A DNA stretch of 64,000 nucleotides, taken from positions 1 to 64,000 of the forward strand of contig NZ_FMYQ01000025.1 of NCBI RefSeq assembly GCF_900096975.1. The letters are read 5' to 3'. The stretch comes from Paraburkholderia lycopersici. GTDB taxonomy: Bacteria > Pseudomonadota > Gammaproteobacteria > Burkholderiales > Burkholderiaceae. Position numbers and translations under genes: made by a program. The notes below the pieces were generated by a model. The model was not told where the DNA came from and made no database searches. It saw nothing but the letters and a program-made list of their open reading frames with translations. Below are positions 52,344 through 62,001 of this stretch, one piece after another (position 1 is the stretch's first letter; each line of letters opens with the position of its first letter).

Positions 52344-52557
52344 CCAGCCCTTCCGCTTCGAGGCCTCTTTTTTCGGCCTTGCGTAGTCGAGCCGGCGCCA
52401 TGTGCGCCGCCACACAACTGTCATCGACGTTTGACTGCCGCGCGTCGCTTTCCGCGAGACGCCGGCGCCGCGCAGCGCTTCACGCACTACGCGGCTCACC
52501 TGTTCCTGTTGCAGCGCGGATCTCGTTCAAAAGCCCGAAAACCGAAGGAGTTCGCCC

Positions 52558-53514
52558 GTGATCGACCGCATCCAGGCGATGCGCACGTTCGTCCGCATCG
52601 TCGACACAAACAGTTTCACCAAAGCCGCGCAGTCGCTCGACATGCCCCGCGCCAGCGCGACGACGCTCATGCAGAACCTCGAGTCGCTGCTCGGTACGCA
52701 ATTGCTCGTGCGCACCACGCGGCGTCTTTCGCTCACGCCCGAGGGCGCCGTGTACTATGAGCGCGCCTCGCAGATCCTCGCCGACATCGACGATGCGGAA
52801 GCGAGCGTGCGCCAGTCGCCCGACGCGATCGGCGGCCGGCTGCGCGTGGAAATGCCGGGCCTGATCGCGAACGCGATCGTGCTGCCCGCGCTCGACGACT
52901 TCCACGCGCGCTATCCGCAGATCGACCTCGTGATCGGCGTGAGCCTGCGCAACGTCGACCTCGTCGGCGAAGGCGTGGACTGCAGCATCCAGCTCGGCGC
53001 GCTGCCCGATTCGGGGCTCGCGGCGCGGCGTCTCGGCGTGCTGGGGCACGTGACCTGCGCGAGCCCGGCCTATCTCGCGCAGCATGACGCGCCCGAAACG
53101 CTCGACGACCTCGCGCGGCATCCGGTCGTCAATTTTCTCTCGCCGCTCACCGGCCGCCCCTTCGAATTCGACTTCGAGGTGGACGGCAGCCCGACCAAGG
53201 TGAAGGTGGACGGCTTCGTGCATGTTTCCGACGAGTTCGCCTACCTCACCTGCGGATTGCAGGGCTACGGCCTGATTCAGCCGCCGCTGCTCGCCGCCCA
53301 GCCGTACCTGGACAGCGGCGCGCTCGTCGAGGTGCTGCCGCAGTGGAAGCCGCTGCCGACGCCGGTGTCGGTCGCGTTCGTGAAGTCGCGCCAGGTGTCG
53401 CCGCGCGTGCGGGTGTTCGTCGACTGGCTCGCGGCGCTATTCGACGACGCGGGCGCGCTCAATCGCGATCTCTCCCGGGTGCGGCAGTTGTTGGGCGGCC
53501 TGCAGCCGGCTTGA
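52558..53514 (+). CDS. LysR-family transcriptional regulator
   Basis: 318 aa from GTG 52558 with AAGGAG seven bases upstream. Helix-turn-helix IQAMRTFVRIVDTNSFTKAAQSLDMPRASAT is typical of the CrgA-type LysR subgroup. The effector domain follows and the C-terminus is complete. Downstream of the alcohol dehydrogenase on the same strand but 274 bp apart, so a separate unit is likely. Target unknown. Confidence 0.92.
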   Translation: MIDRIQAMRTFVRIVDTNSFTKAAQSLDMPRASATTLMQNLESLLGTQLLVRTTRRLSLTPEGAVYYERASQILADIDDAEASVRQSPDAIGGRLRVEMPGLIANAIVLPALDDFHARYPQIDLVIGVSLRNVDLVGEGVDCSIQLGALPDSGLAARRLGVLGHVTCASPAYLAQHDAPETLDDLARHPVVNFLSPLTGRPFEFDFEVDGSPTKVKVDGFVHVSDEFAYLTCGLQGYGLIQPPLLAAQPYLDSGALVEVLPQWKPLPTPVSVAFVKSRQVSPRVRVFVDWLAALFDDAGALNRDLSRVRQLLGGLQPA

Positions 53515-53525
53515 GCGCCGCGCGC

Positions 53526-54167
53526 TCAGCGCGGCCGCGTGAGCGCCATCCCCCGCCGCGCATGAAATCGCGCCACGGTCGCATAAGGCAGCCACGCATC
53601 GGACTGATACGGCGCGATGCCGGAAGGATTGTGGAACCACACGCCGCCGTCGTCGCGCCCGTGCAGCAGGATCAGATGGCCGCCCCGGCTCGCGCTGGCC
53701 CGCTCGGGGTAGCGAATCTCGGCGCTCACGGAAACGATCGCCAGCGTATTGGCGTCGAGCCGCGCGGCGCTCGCCTCGATGCCCTCGTCGGTCATCACCT
53801 CCACGCGCACACCGAATGCGGCCTCCACCCACGCGGCAAACGGCCGGTAAATCAGGCCGTCCACGCCGCCATCGTCACGCATGCGGTAAACGCCGTGGCG
53901 CAGCGCCGCTTCGAGCAGTTGCGCGCGCGGCGCATGCGCGATGCCCCAGTAGTCGAGCGCCGATTCGAGACAGGCGAGACCGCACAGGCGCTTCGCCCAG
54001 AAACGATAGTCGTCCGCATCGGCAAAACCGCTCGCGCGCCACAGCGGGTCGTCGCACGGGTCCGCGCCGCGCTCGACGATGGGCGCCACCCACGCGGCGC
54101 TCCCCCACTGGCTGTAATACGGCACGGCTCGATGCCGCCACGTCGCGTCGCTGCTCACGTCTTCCAC
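53526..54167 (-). CDS. C39-like cysteine peptidase family protein
   Basis: 213 aa from GTG 54167, which has GGGGGA six bases upstream; the frame continues to 54365 but the extra residues are arginine-rich and unconvincing. Papain-like triad: cysteine in LCGLACLESALDYWG, histidine in GGHLILLHG and asparagine in WFHNPSG. Similar stand-alone C39 domains without a transporter cleave or bind peptides. No signal peptide. It is convergent with the upstream LysR gene and lies divergent from the BetR gene. Confidence 0.75.
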   Translation of the reverse strand: MEDVSSDATWRHRAVPYYSQWGSAAWVAPIVERGADPCDDPLWRASGFADADDYRFWAKRLCGLACLESALDYWGIAHAPRAQLLEAALRHGVYRMRDDGGVDGLIYRPFAAWVEAAFGVRVEVMTDEGIEASAARLDANTLAIVSVSAEIRYPERASASRGGHLILLHGRDDGGVWFHNPSGIAPYQSDAWLPYATVARFHARRGMALTRPR

Positions 54168-54493
54168 GCAATATCCCCCGTCGCAGTATGGTTGATTCGA
54201 CGCATGCGGACGCCAGGCGTTCAAAATGGTGCGTCTTCCTCGCGCGCGCCGCCGCGTCCACCCGCGCCGCCGAATGTCGTAAGCCCGGCGTAAACGGCGC
54301 CGGATAATCGCCAGCATTCCTTCCATTCGGTGCCGAATTACATTTCGCTGAAATAGCGCCATCATTTGGCAAATGATGCGTTTAGAATATCGTGCTTCCG
54401 TGCGCAGACCGGGCGAGACCCCGTTACATGGTACTCATGGCGCCACGGCACGACGAATCAGAAACCGGATCCACGACTTCCCCCTGAAGCAGT

Positions 54494-55348
54494 ATGTCGA
54501 ACGTTGCCTACACAACCGACTCGGCCTCGGTCGCGGAGCGCGTACGCGAGCTGATGAGCCGTCATGGCATCGGCAAGCGTCAGCAAACGACCGAGCTGTG
54601 CCGGATTCTTGACCTGAGCTTTTCGCAAGGGCACCGCAAGCTGCGCGGCAACAGCCCGTGGACGCTCGCCCAGATCAAGAAAGTGGCCGAAGCGTTCGGC
54701 GAACCGGCAGGGCAGCTCTTTGGCGCGCAACTGCTCGATCCCGGCATGGTGGGCGCGAGCGCGCAGGAGGCGGTCCTCTGCGTGAGTGCGGCCGAACTGC
54801 CGTGCACCGCGTGGATCGGCGCGCCTGTCGAGGCCGGCAGCCGCCCCGACTTCGTCGCCTACGAAAAGCAGAGCCAGTGGCGCGTCGTGCGCCCGGACGG
54901 CGCGCTGTACCAGAACGCGCGCGAGGTCCACAAGATCGAGATCTACCCGCGCCGCGCCGAATCCGACAAGCCGCTGATCGCCGTCGTCGACGACGACCAG
55001 TCCTCGGCCGACAACCTGCGCGACTACCTCGAGCACAGCGGCTACGCCGCGCTGGCGCTGTACGGCCTCACGGCGTTCAACGAAGCGCTGGACAGCCAGG
55101 TGTTCGACGGCGTGGTGATCGACTGGCTGTTCGGCAACCAGACATCCGCGGAGGCCATCCGCACCGTGCGCGCCTCTGAAAACCCCGACGCGCCCATTTT
55201 CGTGCTCACCGGCGAGCTGCTGACCGGCAAGGCCAGCGAATCGGAGATCAGCCAGGTCGTGCGCCACTACAACGTGGCGTGCTACGAAAAACCGGCGCGC
55301 ATGGCGATTCTCGTCGCCGACCTCTCGAAGCGGCTCAATCGCGGCTAA
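54494..55348 (+). CDS. BetR helix-turn-helix and receiver-domain protein
   Basis: 284 aa. The N-terminal part (ERVRELMSRHGIGKRQQTTELCRILDLSFSQGHRKLRG, split) is the BetR-type DNA-binding domain. The C-terminal receiver has the acidic pocket VVDDDQ, phospho-acceptor aspartate in VVIDWLFG, threonine in VLTGE and lysine in CYEKP. The usual order (receiver then HTH) is reversed. It converges on a hybrid histidine kinase gene with a 28-bp gap, a likely partner. Target genes unknown. Confidence 0.85.
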   Translation: MSNVAYTTDSASVAERVRELMSRHGIGKRQQTTELCRILDLSFSQGHRKLRGNSPWTLAQIKKVAEAFGEPAGQLFGAQLLDPGMVGASAQEAVLCVSAAELPCTAWIGAPVEAGSRPDFVAYEKQSQWRVVRPDGALYQNAREVHKIEIYPRRAESDKPLIAVVDDDQSSADNLRDYLEHSGYAALALYGLTAFNEALDSQVFDGVVIDWLFGNQTSAEAIRTVRASENPDAPIFVLTGELLTGKASESEISQVVRHYNVACYEKPARMAILVADLSKRLNRG

Positions 55349-55376
55349 GGCCGCTCAGCCCCGATTTTCCGCGTCT

Positions 55377-57263
55377 TCAGGCCGCCGCGCGCGGCGCCGT
55401 CAGCGCGCGCTGCAACGCCGCGCGCAGCACCTCGTAGTGCACCGGTTTCGTGAGCCGGTCGAAGAACAGCGCGCCCTCGCCGCCCGGCGCATTGCCGGCA
55501 TGGTCGGGAAGCACCGCGAGCCCCGCCACGTCGGCGCTCACTGCGATCACGCGAGGCAGCGCGAGCGTGCCCCGCGCCGCTTCGAGTCCCGCCATGAAGG
55601 CGTAGCCGTCGCGTCCCGGCATGTGCAGGTCTAGCAGCACGACGTCGCAAGGCACGGTCGCGAGCAGGGCGAGCGCGCTGCCGGTATCGGCGGCCGCGAG
55701 CGCGTCGCAGCCCATGTGCGCGACCATTTCGCAGAGCGAATCGCGCACGAGCGGATTGTCGTCGACGACGAGCACCTGCGGCGGCGCAAGCGCGGGCTGC
55801 GCCGCTTCGGCCACGGCCGCGGCCAGCGGCGGCACGACCGGCGCGACCGGTATGCGCACCGTGAACGTCGTGCCCGCGCCCACGCGGCTTTGCGTCTCGA
55901 TCGTGCCGCCGAACAGCTCGACCAGCCCGCGCACGATCGCGAGCCCCATTCCCGCGCCCTCGTAGCGCCGCGAGCGCGATGTGTCGAGTTGCGTGAACTC
56001 CTTGAAGATGAGCGGAATCTGCTCTGTCCCCACGCCCGGTCCGGTATCGCTGACGACGATGACGAGCGCGTGGACGCCGGCCGCCTCGGGCGCGTTCGCC
56101 GCCGAGGGTCCCGTGGCGGGCGGGAGCGCCTTCAGCGCGAATTCGAGCCGTACCTTGCCGCGCTCCGTGTAGCGGATCGCGTTCGTGACGAGGTTGTTGG
56201 CAATCTGGCGAATGCGGTGCGGGTCGGCGCGCACGGGCCGCGCCGGTCCCACCCACGCATGCTCGAACACGAGGCCGCGCGCGCGCGCGGCCTGCTCGTT
56301 CTGGTCGACGATGGATTGCAGCAGCTCGCGCGGCGCGAACTCCTCCTGACGCAGTTCGAGCTTGCCCGCGCCGAGGCGCGCGTAATCGGTGAGGTCCTTC
56401 ATCTGCGCCTCGAGCTGGCGCGCGGCGGTTTCGAGCCGCTGGATCACCTTGCGGTCGGCGTCCGAGTGCGAGTTGAAGCCGAGCAGTTCGATCGACGAGA
56501 CGATGGCGTGCAGCGGCGTGCGCAGCTCGTGGCTGATCATGCCGAGGAAGGCGTCTTTCGCCATGCTCGCCTCGCGCGCGGCGCGACTGGCCTGGTGCTC
56601 GGCTTCGAGCGCCGCGTGCTGCTGGTGCAAGAGGCGCGTGCGCCGGTAGCCGTTCATGACGAGCAGCACAGCCGCCGCCGCCGAAAGCACGAGCAACACG
56701 AGCCCCGCCGCGAACAGCTCGCGACGCTTGGCGATGAAGTCGTGCCGGATCGCCTCCCGCTCGGTAATGTCGGCGAAGCGCCGGTTCAGCGCGAGATCGG
56801 TGACCTGGGTCCAGTGCAGGTCGAGCGCCGTCAGCATGGGTCCCGCGCGTTCGGGATACTCCGCGAGCGTCGCGATTTCGGCCTCGAACGGCGAGATCGT
56901 CGCGTCGAGAATGGCCAGGTCGTCGTCCTGGCGCTTCGCCAGCCCTGGCGAGGCTTCGAGCGAGCGCGTCGAACCCTTCATCACGTTGAGCTTCGAGCGC
57001 AGCACTTCGTAGCGCAGTCGCACCTTGTCGAGATCGCGATCGATGCCGTCGGCGTACATCAGCAACTGGCTCTCGAAGCGCGCGTAGGCGATCTGGAGCT
57101 GCGCGGCGTCCCAGTACAGGCCGTCGTAGTTGCCGGTGAGACGCTGCACGACCTGCGGGTTGAGCAGATTCGCGTAGAGCAGATAGCCGACCGCCACCAC
57201 GGGCGGCGCGAGCGCCGCCACCCAGATCAATGCCTGCAACAGACGTCGCCACGGACCTCGCAT
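55377..57263 (-). CDS. hybrid histidine kinase with C-terminal receiver
   Basis: 628 aa from ATG 57263. Two membrane helices (about 9-31 and 187-207) enclose a periplasmic sensor loop of about 150 residues with no known domain. HisKA box with phospho-histidine in GMISHELRTPLHAI, HATPase motifs NLVTNAIRYT, VSDTGPGVG and GAGMGLAIV, then a receiver (VVDDNP, VLLDLHMPG, VSAD, TKP). Probably passes phosphate to the convergent BetR-receiver protein or the stand-alone receiver at 62 kb; both are guesses. Confidence 0.92.
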   Translation of the reverse strand: MRGPWRRLLQALIWVAALAPPVVAVGYLLYANLLNPQVVQRLTGNYDGLYWDAAQLQIAYARFESQLLMYADGIDRDLDKVRLRYEVLRSKLNVMKGSTRSLEASPGLAKRQDDDLAILDATISPFEAEIATLAEYPERAGPMLTALDLHWTQVTDLALNRRFADITEREAIRHDFIAKRRELFAAGLVLLVLSAAAAVLLVMNGYRRTRLLHQQHAALEAEHQASRAAREASMAKDAFLGMISHELRTPLHAIVSSIELLGFNSHSDADRKVIQRLETAARQLEAQMKDLTDYARLGAGKLELRQEEFAPRELLQSIVDQNEQAARARGLVFEHAWVGPARPVRADPHRIRQIANNLVTNAIRYTERGKVRLEFALKALPPATGPSAANAPEAAGVHALVIVVSDTGPGVGTEQIPLIFKEFTQLDTSRSRRYEGAGMGLAIVRGLVELFGGTIETQSRVGAGTTFTVRIPVAPVVPPLAAAVAEAAQPALAPPQVLVVDDNPLVRDSLCEMVAHMGCDALAAADTGSALALLATVPCDVVLLDLHMPGRDGYAFMAGLEAARGTLALPRVIAVSADVAGLAVLPDHAGNAPGGEGALFFDRLTKPVHYEVLRAALQRALTAPRAAA

Positions 57264-57273
57264 CACCGGCCAC

Positions 57274-57483
57274 TCATCGCTTGATCGTCATCGACGTGAT
57301 CTGCCACGCGAATTTCGAGTCGACCGCCGCGCCAACGTGATACGCCGCGCGAGCCGCGTTGCCCGTCGTCGCCTCGCCGGCCACATCGAGCGAAAACGAA
57401 CGCTCCGGCGCGGCCACGCGCGCAAACTGCGGCCGCGCGGCGCCCCGGCACCGCCCGCCTGGCCATTCCTTGAAATCCCGCAT
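57274..57483 (-). CDS. possible small protein upstream of the histidine kinase
   Basis: 69 aa from ATG 57483 (MRDFKEWPGG...), ending 10 bp before the kinase start. The second half (FSLDVAGEATTGNAARAAYHVG) looks protein-like, but there is no good ribosome site and no recognised family. Could be a kinase leader gene or chance. Confidence 0.3.
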   Translation of the reverse strand: MRDFKEWPGGRCRGAARPQFARVAAPERSFSLDVAGEATTGNAARAAYHVGAAVDSKFAWQITSMTIKR

Positions 57484-57710
57484 GTTTGCCCGAACCCTTT
57501 TCGCGCGATAACCCGCGTCGTCGTGTGTCTTGCGTGTTGTGTCGCGCCGCAGCGCCGCTTCTTCCATCCGTCCGGCAGCAGGGGCCGGCGAGCATAGGCA
57601 TAATATCGTCAAACCTTGCACTGACAATAGACGTCTCGTTCACGTACACGCGCGTAGGCATACGCACTGTTTACGCCGCGAACACGCGGTACGTCGCCCC
57701 TTTTCAACCC

Positions 57711-58655
57711 ATGGATAAACCTGTCGTTCCGCTCACTTACGAACAGCTCGATCACTGGATCGAATCGCTCCGGCCGATGCTGATCGCGGAAGAATTCGCC
57801 ATCGTGGTCGGCATTCTGCGCGGCGGCGCACCGCTCGCGCTGATGGTTTCGCACGCAACCGGCGCGAGCGTCGCGTTCCTGCGCTACGACCGCGTCACGC
57901 GCGAAGTGCGCTGGGATTCCACGTTGCCGCTGCCCGAGCCCGGCTCGAAAGTGCTGCTGTGCGAGGACATCGCGGGGCGCGGCCACACGCTCGTGGACTG
58001 CATCGCTTTCCTGAGCGAGCACGGGCTCGTCGTGCGCACGCTCACCGGCGCCTACGACGACCAGAGCCGTTTGCGCCCCGATTATTCGATCGACGCGAGC
58101 GCCTATTTCGCGCTCTTCCCGCGAGAGCGCCAGGCCTACACCGACCGTTACCGCGCCGACTGGTCTGGCGACGGCAAGGGCGAAGCCACGCGCATGGCCG
58201 ACGACCACGAATATGCGGTCTATGCGATTGACCTCGACGGAGTTGTGCCGCCGGACGTTCCGCTAGCGCGCCACGACGAAGACCTCGCTACGGCGTTCGC
58301 CGGGCGCGACGCACCGGCGCCGTTCGAGCGCCTGCCAGGCATCGACATGAAGCGCGCACGCGCGATCGTCACGGGGCGCCCGGAAACGGATCGCGAGCAC
58401 ACGCTTGCCTGGCTGGAGCGTCATGGCTTCGGGCATCCCGAACTCATCATGCGCACGCCCGAGCATGACGAAACGGCTGCGGGCGCGGCCGCGCACAAGG
58501 CTGCGGCGGCGATTCGCTGCGGCGTCACGCATTTCATCGAAAGCGATCCGGTGCAGGCCATCCTGATCGCCCAGAGCGAGCCGCTTTTGCGCGTGATCTG
58601 GTGGAACGCCCAGACGCGCACCGGCACGCTGATCGGCGCCTCGGCCTGGCGCTGA
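57711..58655 (+). CDS. phosphoribosyltransferase-HAD fusion protein
   Basis: 314 aa from ATG 57711. Residues 1-150 form a type I PRTase (VVGILRGGAPLALMV, and the PRPP loop LLCEDIAGRGHTL). Residues about 170-310 resemble a HAD phosphatase: nucleophile motif YAIDLDGVV, ARAIVTGRP as motif II, and a late KAAAAIRCGVTHFIESD with the lysine and acidic motifs. The pairing suggests a base/nucleoside salvage step followed by dephosphorylation, or a small conflict-related nucleotide enzyme; relatives occur with ter-type stress genes. No such neighbours here. Confidence 0.85.
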   Translation: MDKPVVPLTYEQLDHWIESLRPMLIAEEFAIVVGILRGGAPLALMVSHATGASVAFLRYDRVTREVRWDSTLPLPEPGSKVLLCEDIAGRGHTLVDCIAFLSEHGLVVRTLTGAYDDQSRLRPDYSIDASAYFALFPRERQAYTDRYRADWSGDGKGEATRMADDHEYAVYAIDLDGVVPPDVPLARHDEDLATAFAGRDAPAPFERLPGIDMKRARAIVTGRPETDREHTLAWLERHGFGHPELIMRTPEHDETAAGAAAHKAAAAIRCGVTHFIESDPVQAILIAQSEPLLRVIWWNAQTRTGTLIGASAWR

Positions 58656-58666
58656 CGGCTCGGGCG

Positions 58667-60343
58667 TCACTGCGGCGCGCGCTGCCCCTCGATGAACCTG
58701 GCGGCGCGCGGCGAAGCCACCACGATCAGCTTCATGGCCGCCCGCGTCGCGCCGACGAAAAGCTTGCGCGCGGCGCGCTCGTCGAAGGCCTCGAAGTCCA
58801 CCTCGGTCAGGATCGCGCACGGCGCGGACTGGCCCTTGAACCGGTAGATCGAATCGAGCAGCACGTCGCCCTCGCGGTATTGCGGGTTTCCGAACAGGTC
58901 GTATTGGCCCGTGAAGTGGCGCAGCCGGTGCGGGCCGAGCTGATCGAGCGTCGTGAAAAGCGAGTGCCCGCGACCGCGAAACGAGAGCAAGACGATGTCC
59001 TGCTTGCGAAACCCGAGCGAAAGCGCCTGGGTAATGGCGCGCTTGGTGGCGGCGACCACGCCGGGCTCGGCGCCCGCCTCGGGTTCGCGCTCGTCCCAAC
59101 TCGCCACCGTCACGTCGGAGCCGTCGAACGGACTGCCCGCCGCGAGCTGCGCGATGGCGGGCACGGTCGGTCCGGCCACATCGCGCAGGAACGCGAGAAT
59201 GTCGCGCGGGCTGCGGTAGTTCGTGTTCTCGCGCAGCACGGTCCAGCCGGACAGCGCGACCGGTTCGCGCACATACAGGTTTTGCAGCGGATCTTCGAGC
59301 CACCACCATGCCGCGCCTGGCCGCAACAGGCGCTCCAGCGCGCCGACCCACGCCTGCTGGAAATCCTGCCCTTCGTCCACGATGAGCACGTCGAACCGCC
59401 AGCGCTCGTCAATGGGCGTCTCGCCAAAGCGCCGCGCGAGGTCGTCGAACACACCGGGGCCGTCGAAGTCGGGCACGTGGCCGCCGTCGCGCGCCACCCA
59501 GTCGCATAGCTGGTGATACGTCGCCACCTTCACGCCGGGCGGCGCGAGCTTCGCAATGTGGTCGGCGAGCGGACGGTTGAAGCACACGTACAGTGTGCGC
59601 GCGCTGCGCGCCACCGCGTCCTTCATGACCTGCACGGCCAGTTGCGTCTTGCCCGAACCCGCCGTGCCGATCACGCGCAGCCGGAACGGCGCGAATTCGA
59701 GCCGCCGCGCCCATGTGGCGAGGCCGCCCGCGAGCCGGGTGACGAGCGTGCCCGCCGCGCCGACGAGCGCACTGGTATCGGGCGTAAGCGAGAGTTCGTC
59801 GGCGAGAAAGTGGTGGATTTTCGCGGCGCAGGGCAGGCGCGGCTCGTCGGCGGGCATGGCCTGGAGCACGATGGCGGCGAGTTGCGCCTTGCGCGTGGCG
59901 TCGACGATGCGCGCGGGATTCACGCCCGCGATAGCCGGCTCGCGCACTATATGGTCGGGGCAATAAAACAGCGCTTCGAGCACATAGGTACCCGCGCCGA
60001 ACGCGGCCGTGAAGCGCCGGTGCAGCCCTTCCACCGTGCGTGCCAGCGCGATCGCCACATTGCGCTCGGTCTGCATGTACGCCTTGACGAGTCCGCTGGG
60101 CGTTTCGCGCAGAAAGCCGGTTTTCTGCTCGACGATCATCACGCGCCCGGCCGGGCTGACGATCACGAAATCGGCCTCGCCGAACACCGAGAAGCCTTCT
60201 GAGAGGCGCGTCCAGTGCACGCCGTGATAGACGGTATAGCCGTTCGGCAGGCCGCGTGCGAGCGTCGCGAGCGTTTCGCGCTCGCGCGCGGCGGCGCCAG
60301 TGGCTTCGAGATGCTGCCAGTCGTCGGGGACAATGCGGGCCAT
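58667..60343 (-). CDS. NERD-domain SF1 (UvrD-like) helicase
   Basis: 558 aa. N-terminal nuclease-related NERD region shows EADFVIVSPAGRVMIVEQK, the D...ExK nuclease-like pattern. The helicase part has Walker A GTAGSGKT (about 227-234), DEGQD Walker B (in VLIVDEGQDFQQ), and the SF1 motifs ENTNYRS, DSIYRFKGQ and FVGATRAAMKL. Could cut and unwind damaged or foreign DNA; NERD-UvrD fusions also occur in defence settings. No partner genes adjoin it. Confidence 0.87.
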   Translation of the reverse strand: MARIVPDDWQHLEATGAAARERETLATLARGLPNGYTVYHGVHWTRLSEGFSVFGEADFVIVSPAGRVMIVEQKTGFLRETPSGLVKAYMQTERNVAIALARTVEGLHRRFTAAFGAGTYVLEALFYCPDHIVREPAIAGVNPARIVDATRKAQLAAIVLQAMPADEPRLPCAAKIHHFLADELSLTPDTSALVGAAGTLVTRLAGGLATWARRLEFAPFRLRVIGTAGSGKTQLAVQVMKDAVARSARTLYVCFNRPLADHIAKLAPPGVKVATYHQLCDWVARDGGHVPDFDGPGVFDDLARRFGETPIDERWRFDVLIVDEGQDFQQAWVGALERLLRPGAAWWWLEDPLQNLYVREPVALSGWTVLRENTNYRSPRDILAFLRDVAGPTVPAIAQLAAGSPFDGSDVTVASWDEREPEAGAEPGVVAATKRAITQALSLGFRKQDIVLLSFRGRGHSLFTTLDQLGPHRLRHFTGQYDLFGNPQYREGDVLLDSIYRFKGQSAPCAILTEVDFEAFDERAARKLFVGATRAAMKLIVVASPRAARFIEGQRAPQ

Positions 60344-60557
60344 GGGCGAATCTCGGGGCGGGTTGGGTGTGCTCGACGGCCGCGCGGGACGCCAGGGACG
60401 GATGCCGCGCGGATCTGGCGCAGCGGAGGAACGCCTCGCGCGGCGCAGCGCCTATTCTACGAAAAGCCGGGCTGCGGAAAAGTCGCGCGCAATCGTGTAT
60501 CGTGGCGGCCTGCGGCAGGCTTGACCCTTTTTCCCCTTTGCAAGGAGTACGCGCCAG

Positions 60558-61184
60558 ATGATCACGATCTGGGGACGCGCCAATTCGGTGAACGTCCAGA
60601 AAGTCCTGTGGTGTTGCGATGAACTCGTACTGCCGTTCCAGCGCCTCGACGCGGGCGGCCAGTTCGGCCATCTCAACGAACCCTCCTACCTCGCCATGAA
60701 TCCGAACGGCAAGATCCCGACGCTCGTGGACGGCGACTTCGTGCTGTGGGAGTCGAACGCGATCCTGCGCTATCTGGCGATGCAATATGGTCCGTCGAGC
60801 CTGCTCTACCCGACCGACCCGAAGGTGCGCGCCTCGATCGAGCGCTGGCTCGACTGGTCCATCGGCACGCTCGCGCCCGCCGAGCGCCCGGTTTTCCTCG
60901 GGCTCGTGCGCACGCCGCCGGAAAAGCGCGACACGGCGCAGATCGCCGCCGACCTCGATCAGGTAAGCAAGCTCTGGAAACTGCTCGATCACCATCTGCA
61001 AGGCCGCTTTTTCCTCGAAAACGAACGCTTCTCGCTCGCCGATATCGTGCTCGGCTCGTTCGCGCGCCGCTGGTTCGGGCTCGAAGGCGTGGAGCGCGTG
61101 CCGCTGCCCAATCTCGAGCGCTGGTATCAGCGGATTGCGCAGCGCCAGGGCTTCCGCAAGTACATCGATCTGCCGCTTACCTGA
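60558..61184 (+). CDS. glutathione S-transferase family protein
   Basis: 208 aa, ribosome site CAAGGAG. Thioredoxin-like N-terminal domain with the substrate loop NGKIPTLVDGDFVLWESNAILRYLA and an all-helical C-terminal domain (FSLADIVLGSF). The active-site position in the first strand reads WGRANSVNVQKVLW, suggesting a serine/asparagine-type class. Conjugates or reduces electrophiles with glutathione; substrate unknown. Confidence 0.92.
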   Translation: MITIWGRANSVNVQKVLWCCDELVLPFQRLDAGGQFGHLNEPSYLAMNPNGKIPTLVDGDFVLWESNAILRYLAMQYGPSSLLYPTDPKVRASIERWLDWSIGTLAPAERPVFLGLVRTPPEKRDTAQIAADLDQVSKLWKLLDHHLQGRFFLENERFSLADIVLGSFARRWFGLEGVERVPLPNLERWYQRIAQRQGFRKYIDLPLT

Positions 61185-61278
61185 GTGACGGCCGGGTGGC
61201 CACCGGGACGTGCCGGAACGTAATGCGGCTGACAGCAAGCGCGGGCGGGCCGGCGGCGCGCCCCGTATAATCGCAGGC

Positions 61279-61875
61279 ATGAAGACAGCAAAACCGTCCC
61301 CGGACGCCGCAGCCTTGCACGGTGAAACGCACGGCGAGGCGCCCGACCACGCCCACTCGCACGACGGCGCCCACGGCGCGTCGCTCGAGTCCGCGCTCGC
61401 GATGGCCGAGGCCTATTGCCGCGAACGCGGTGAAAAGCTCACGCCGATCCGCCGCAAGGTGCTGGAGTTGCTGCTCGCCTCGGGCCGCGCGACCAAGGCG
61501 TATTCGCTGCTCGACGAAATGCGCCAGATCCATCCGGGCTCGGCGCCGCCCACGGTCTACCGGGCGCTCGATTTCCTGCTTTCGGCGGGGCTCATTCACC
61601 GCATCGAATCGATCAACGCGTTTGCCGTCTGTCACGACCTCACGCAGTGCCAGCACGGCATCCTCGTCGTCTGCCAGCAGTGCGGCAACGTCACCGAGCT
61701 GAACGAACCGAAGCTGCGCCAGGCGCTCGTCGCGCAAATCGAGGCCGCGGGCTACCGGCTCGCCGGCGACGGCATCGAACTCAAGGGCCTCTGCGCGCAA
61801 TGCCAGGCTGGCCAGGCCAGCCAGTCGGCGCCGCCGGGCGCCGCTGCGACGCCCGCGACCGCCGCGCAATCCTGA
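61279..61875 (+). CDS. zur: Fur-family zinc-type regulator (Zur)
   Basis: 198 aa from ATG 61279. Winged-helix DNA-binding domain (LTPIRRKVLELLLASGRATKAYSLL, PPTVYRALDFLLSAG) and metal-binding C-terminal domain with structural zinc cysteines CQQC and CAQC. The histidine-rich N-terminal tail (HGETHGE, DHAHSHDGAH) may bind zinc and is typical of Zur proteins. Would repress zinc import genes when zinc is plentiful; targets lie outside the window. Alanine-rich C-terminal tail. Confidence 0.88.
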   Translation: MKTAKPSPDAAALHGETHGEAPDHAHSHDGAHGASLESALAMAEAYCRERGEKLTPIRRKVLELLLASGRATKAYSLLDEMRQIHPGSAPPTVYRALDFLLSAGLIHRIESINAFAVCHDLTQCQHGILVVCQQCGNVTELNEPKLRQALVAQIEAAGYRLAGDGIELKGLCAQCQAGQASQSAPPGAAATPATAAQS

Positions 61876-62001
61876 CCGGCGGCGCAGCGCTGTTGCCCCG
61901 CCTCGACGTGCTGGCAGGCGCGGGCGATACGGCAACGGCGCCGCGGCTCGCGGCGTCGCGCCATCCATACGAACCCGCCTCGCGGCACAACGTGCGCGGC
62001 G

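Noticed and set aside
55716..57284. 522-aa plus-strand open frame opposite the histidine kinase
   Set aside because: Shadow frame; the kinase on the minus strand has complete HisKA, HATPase and receiver motifs.
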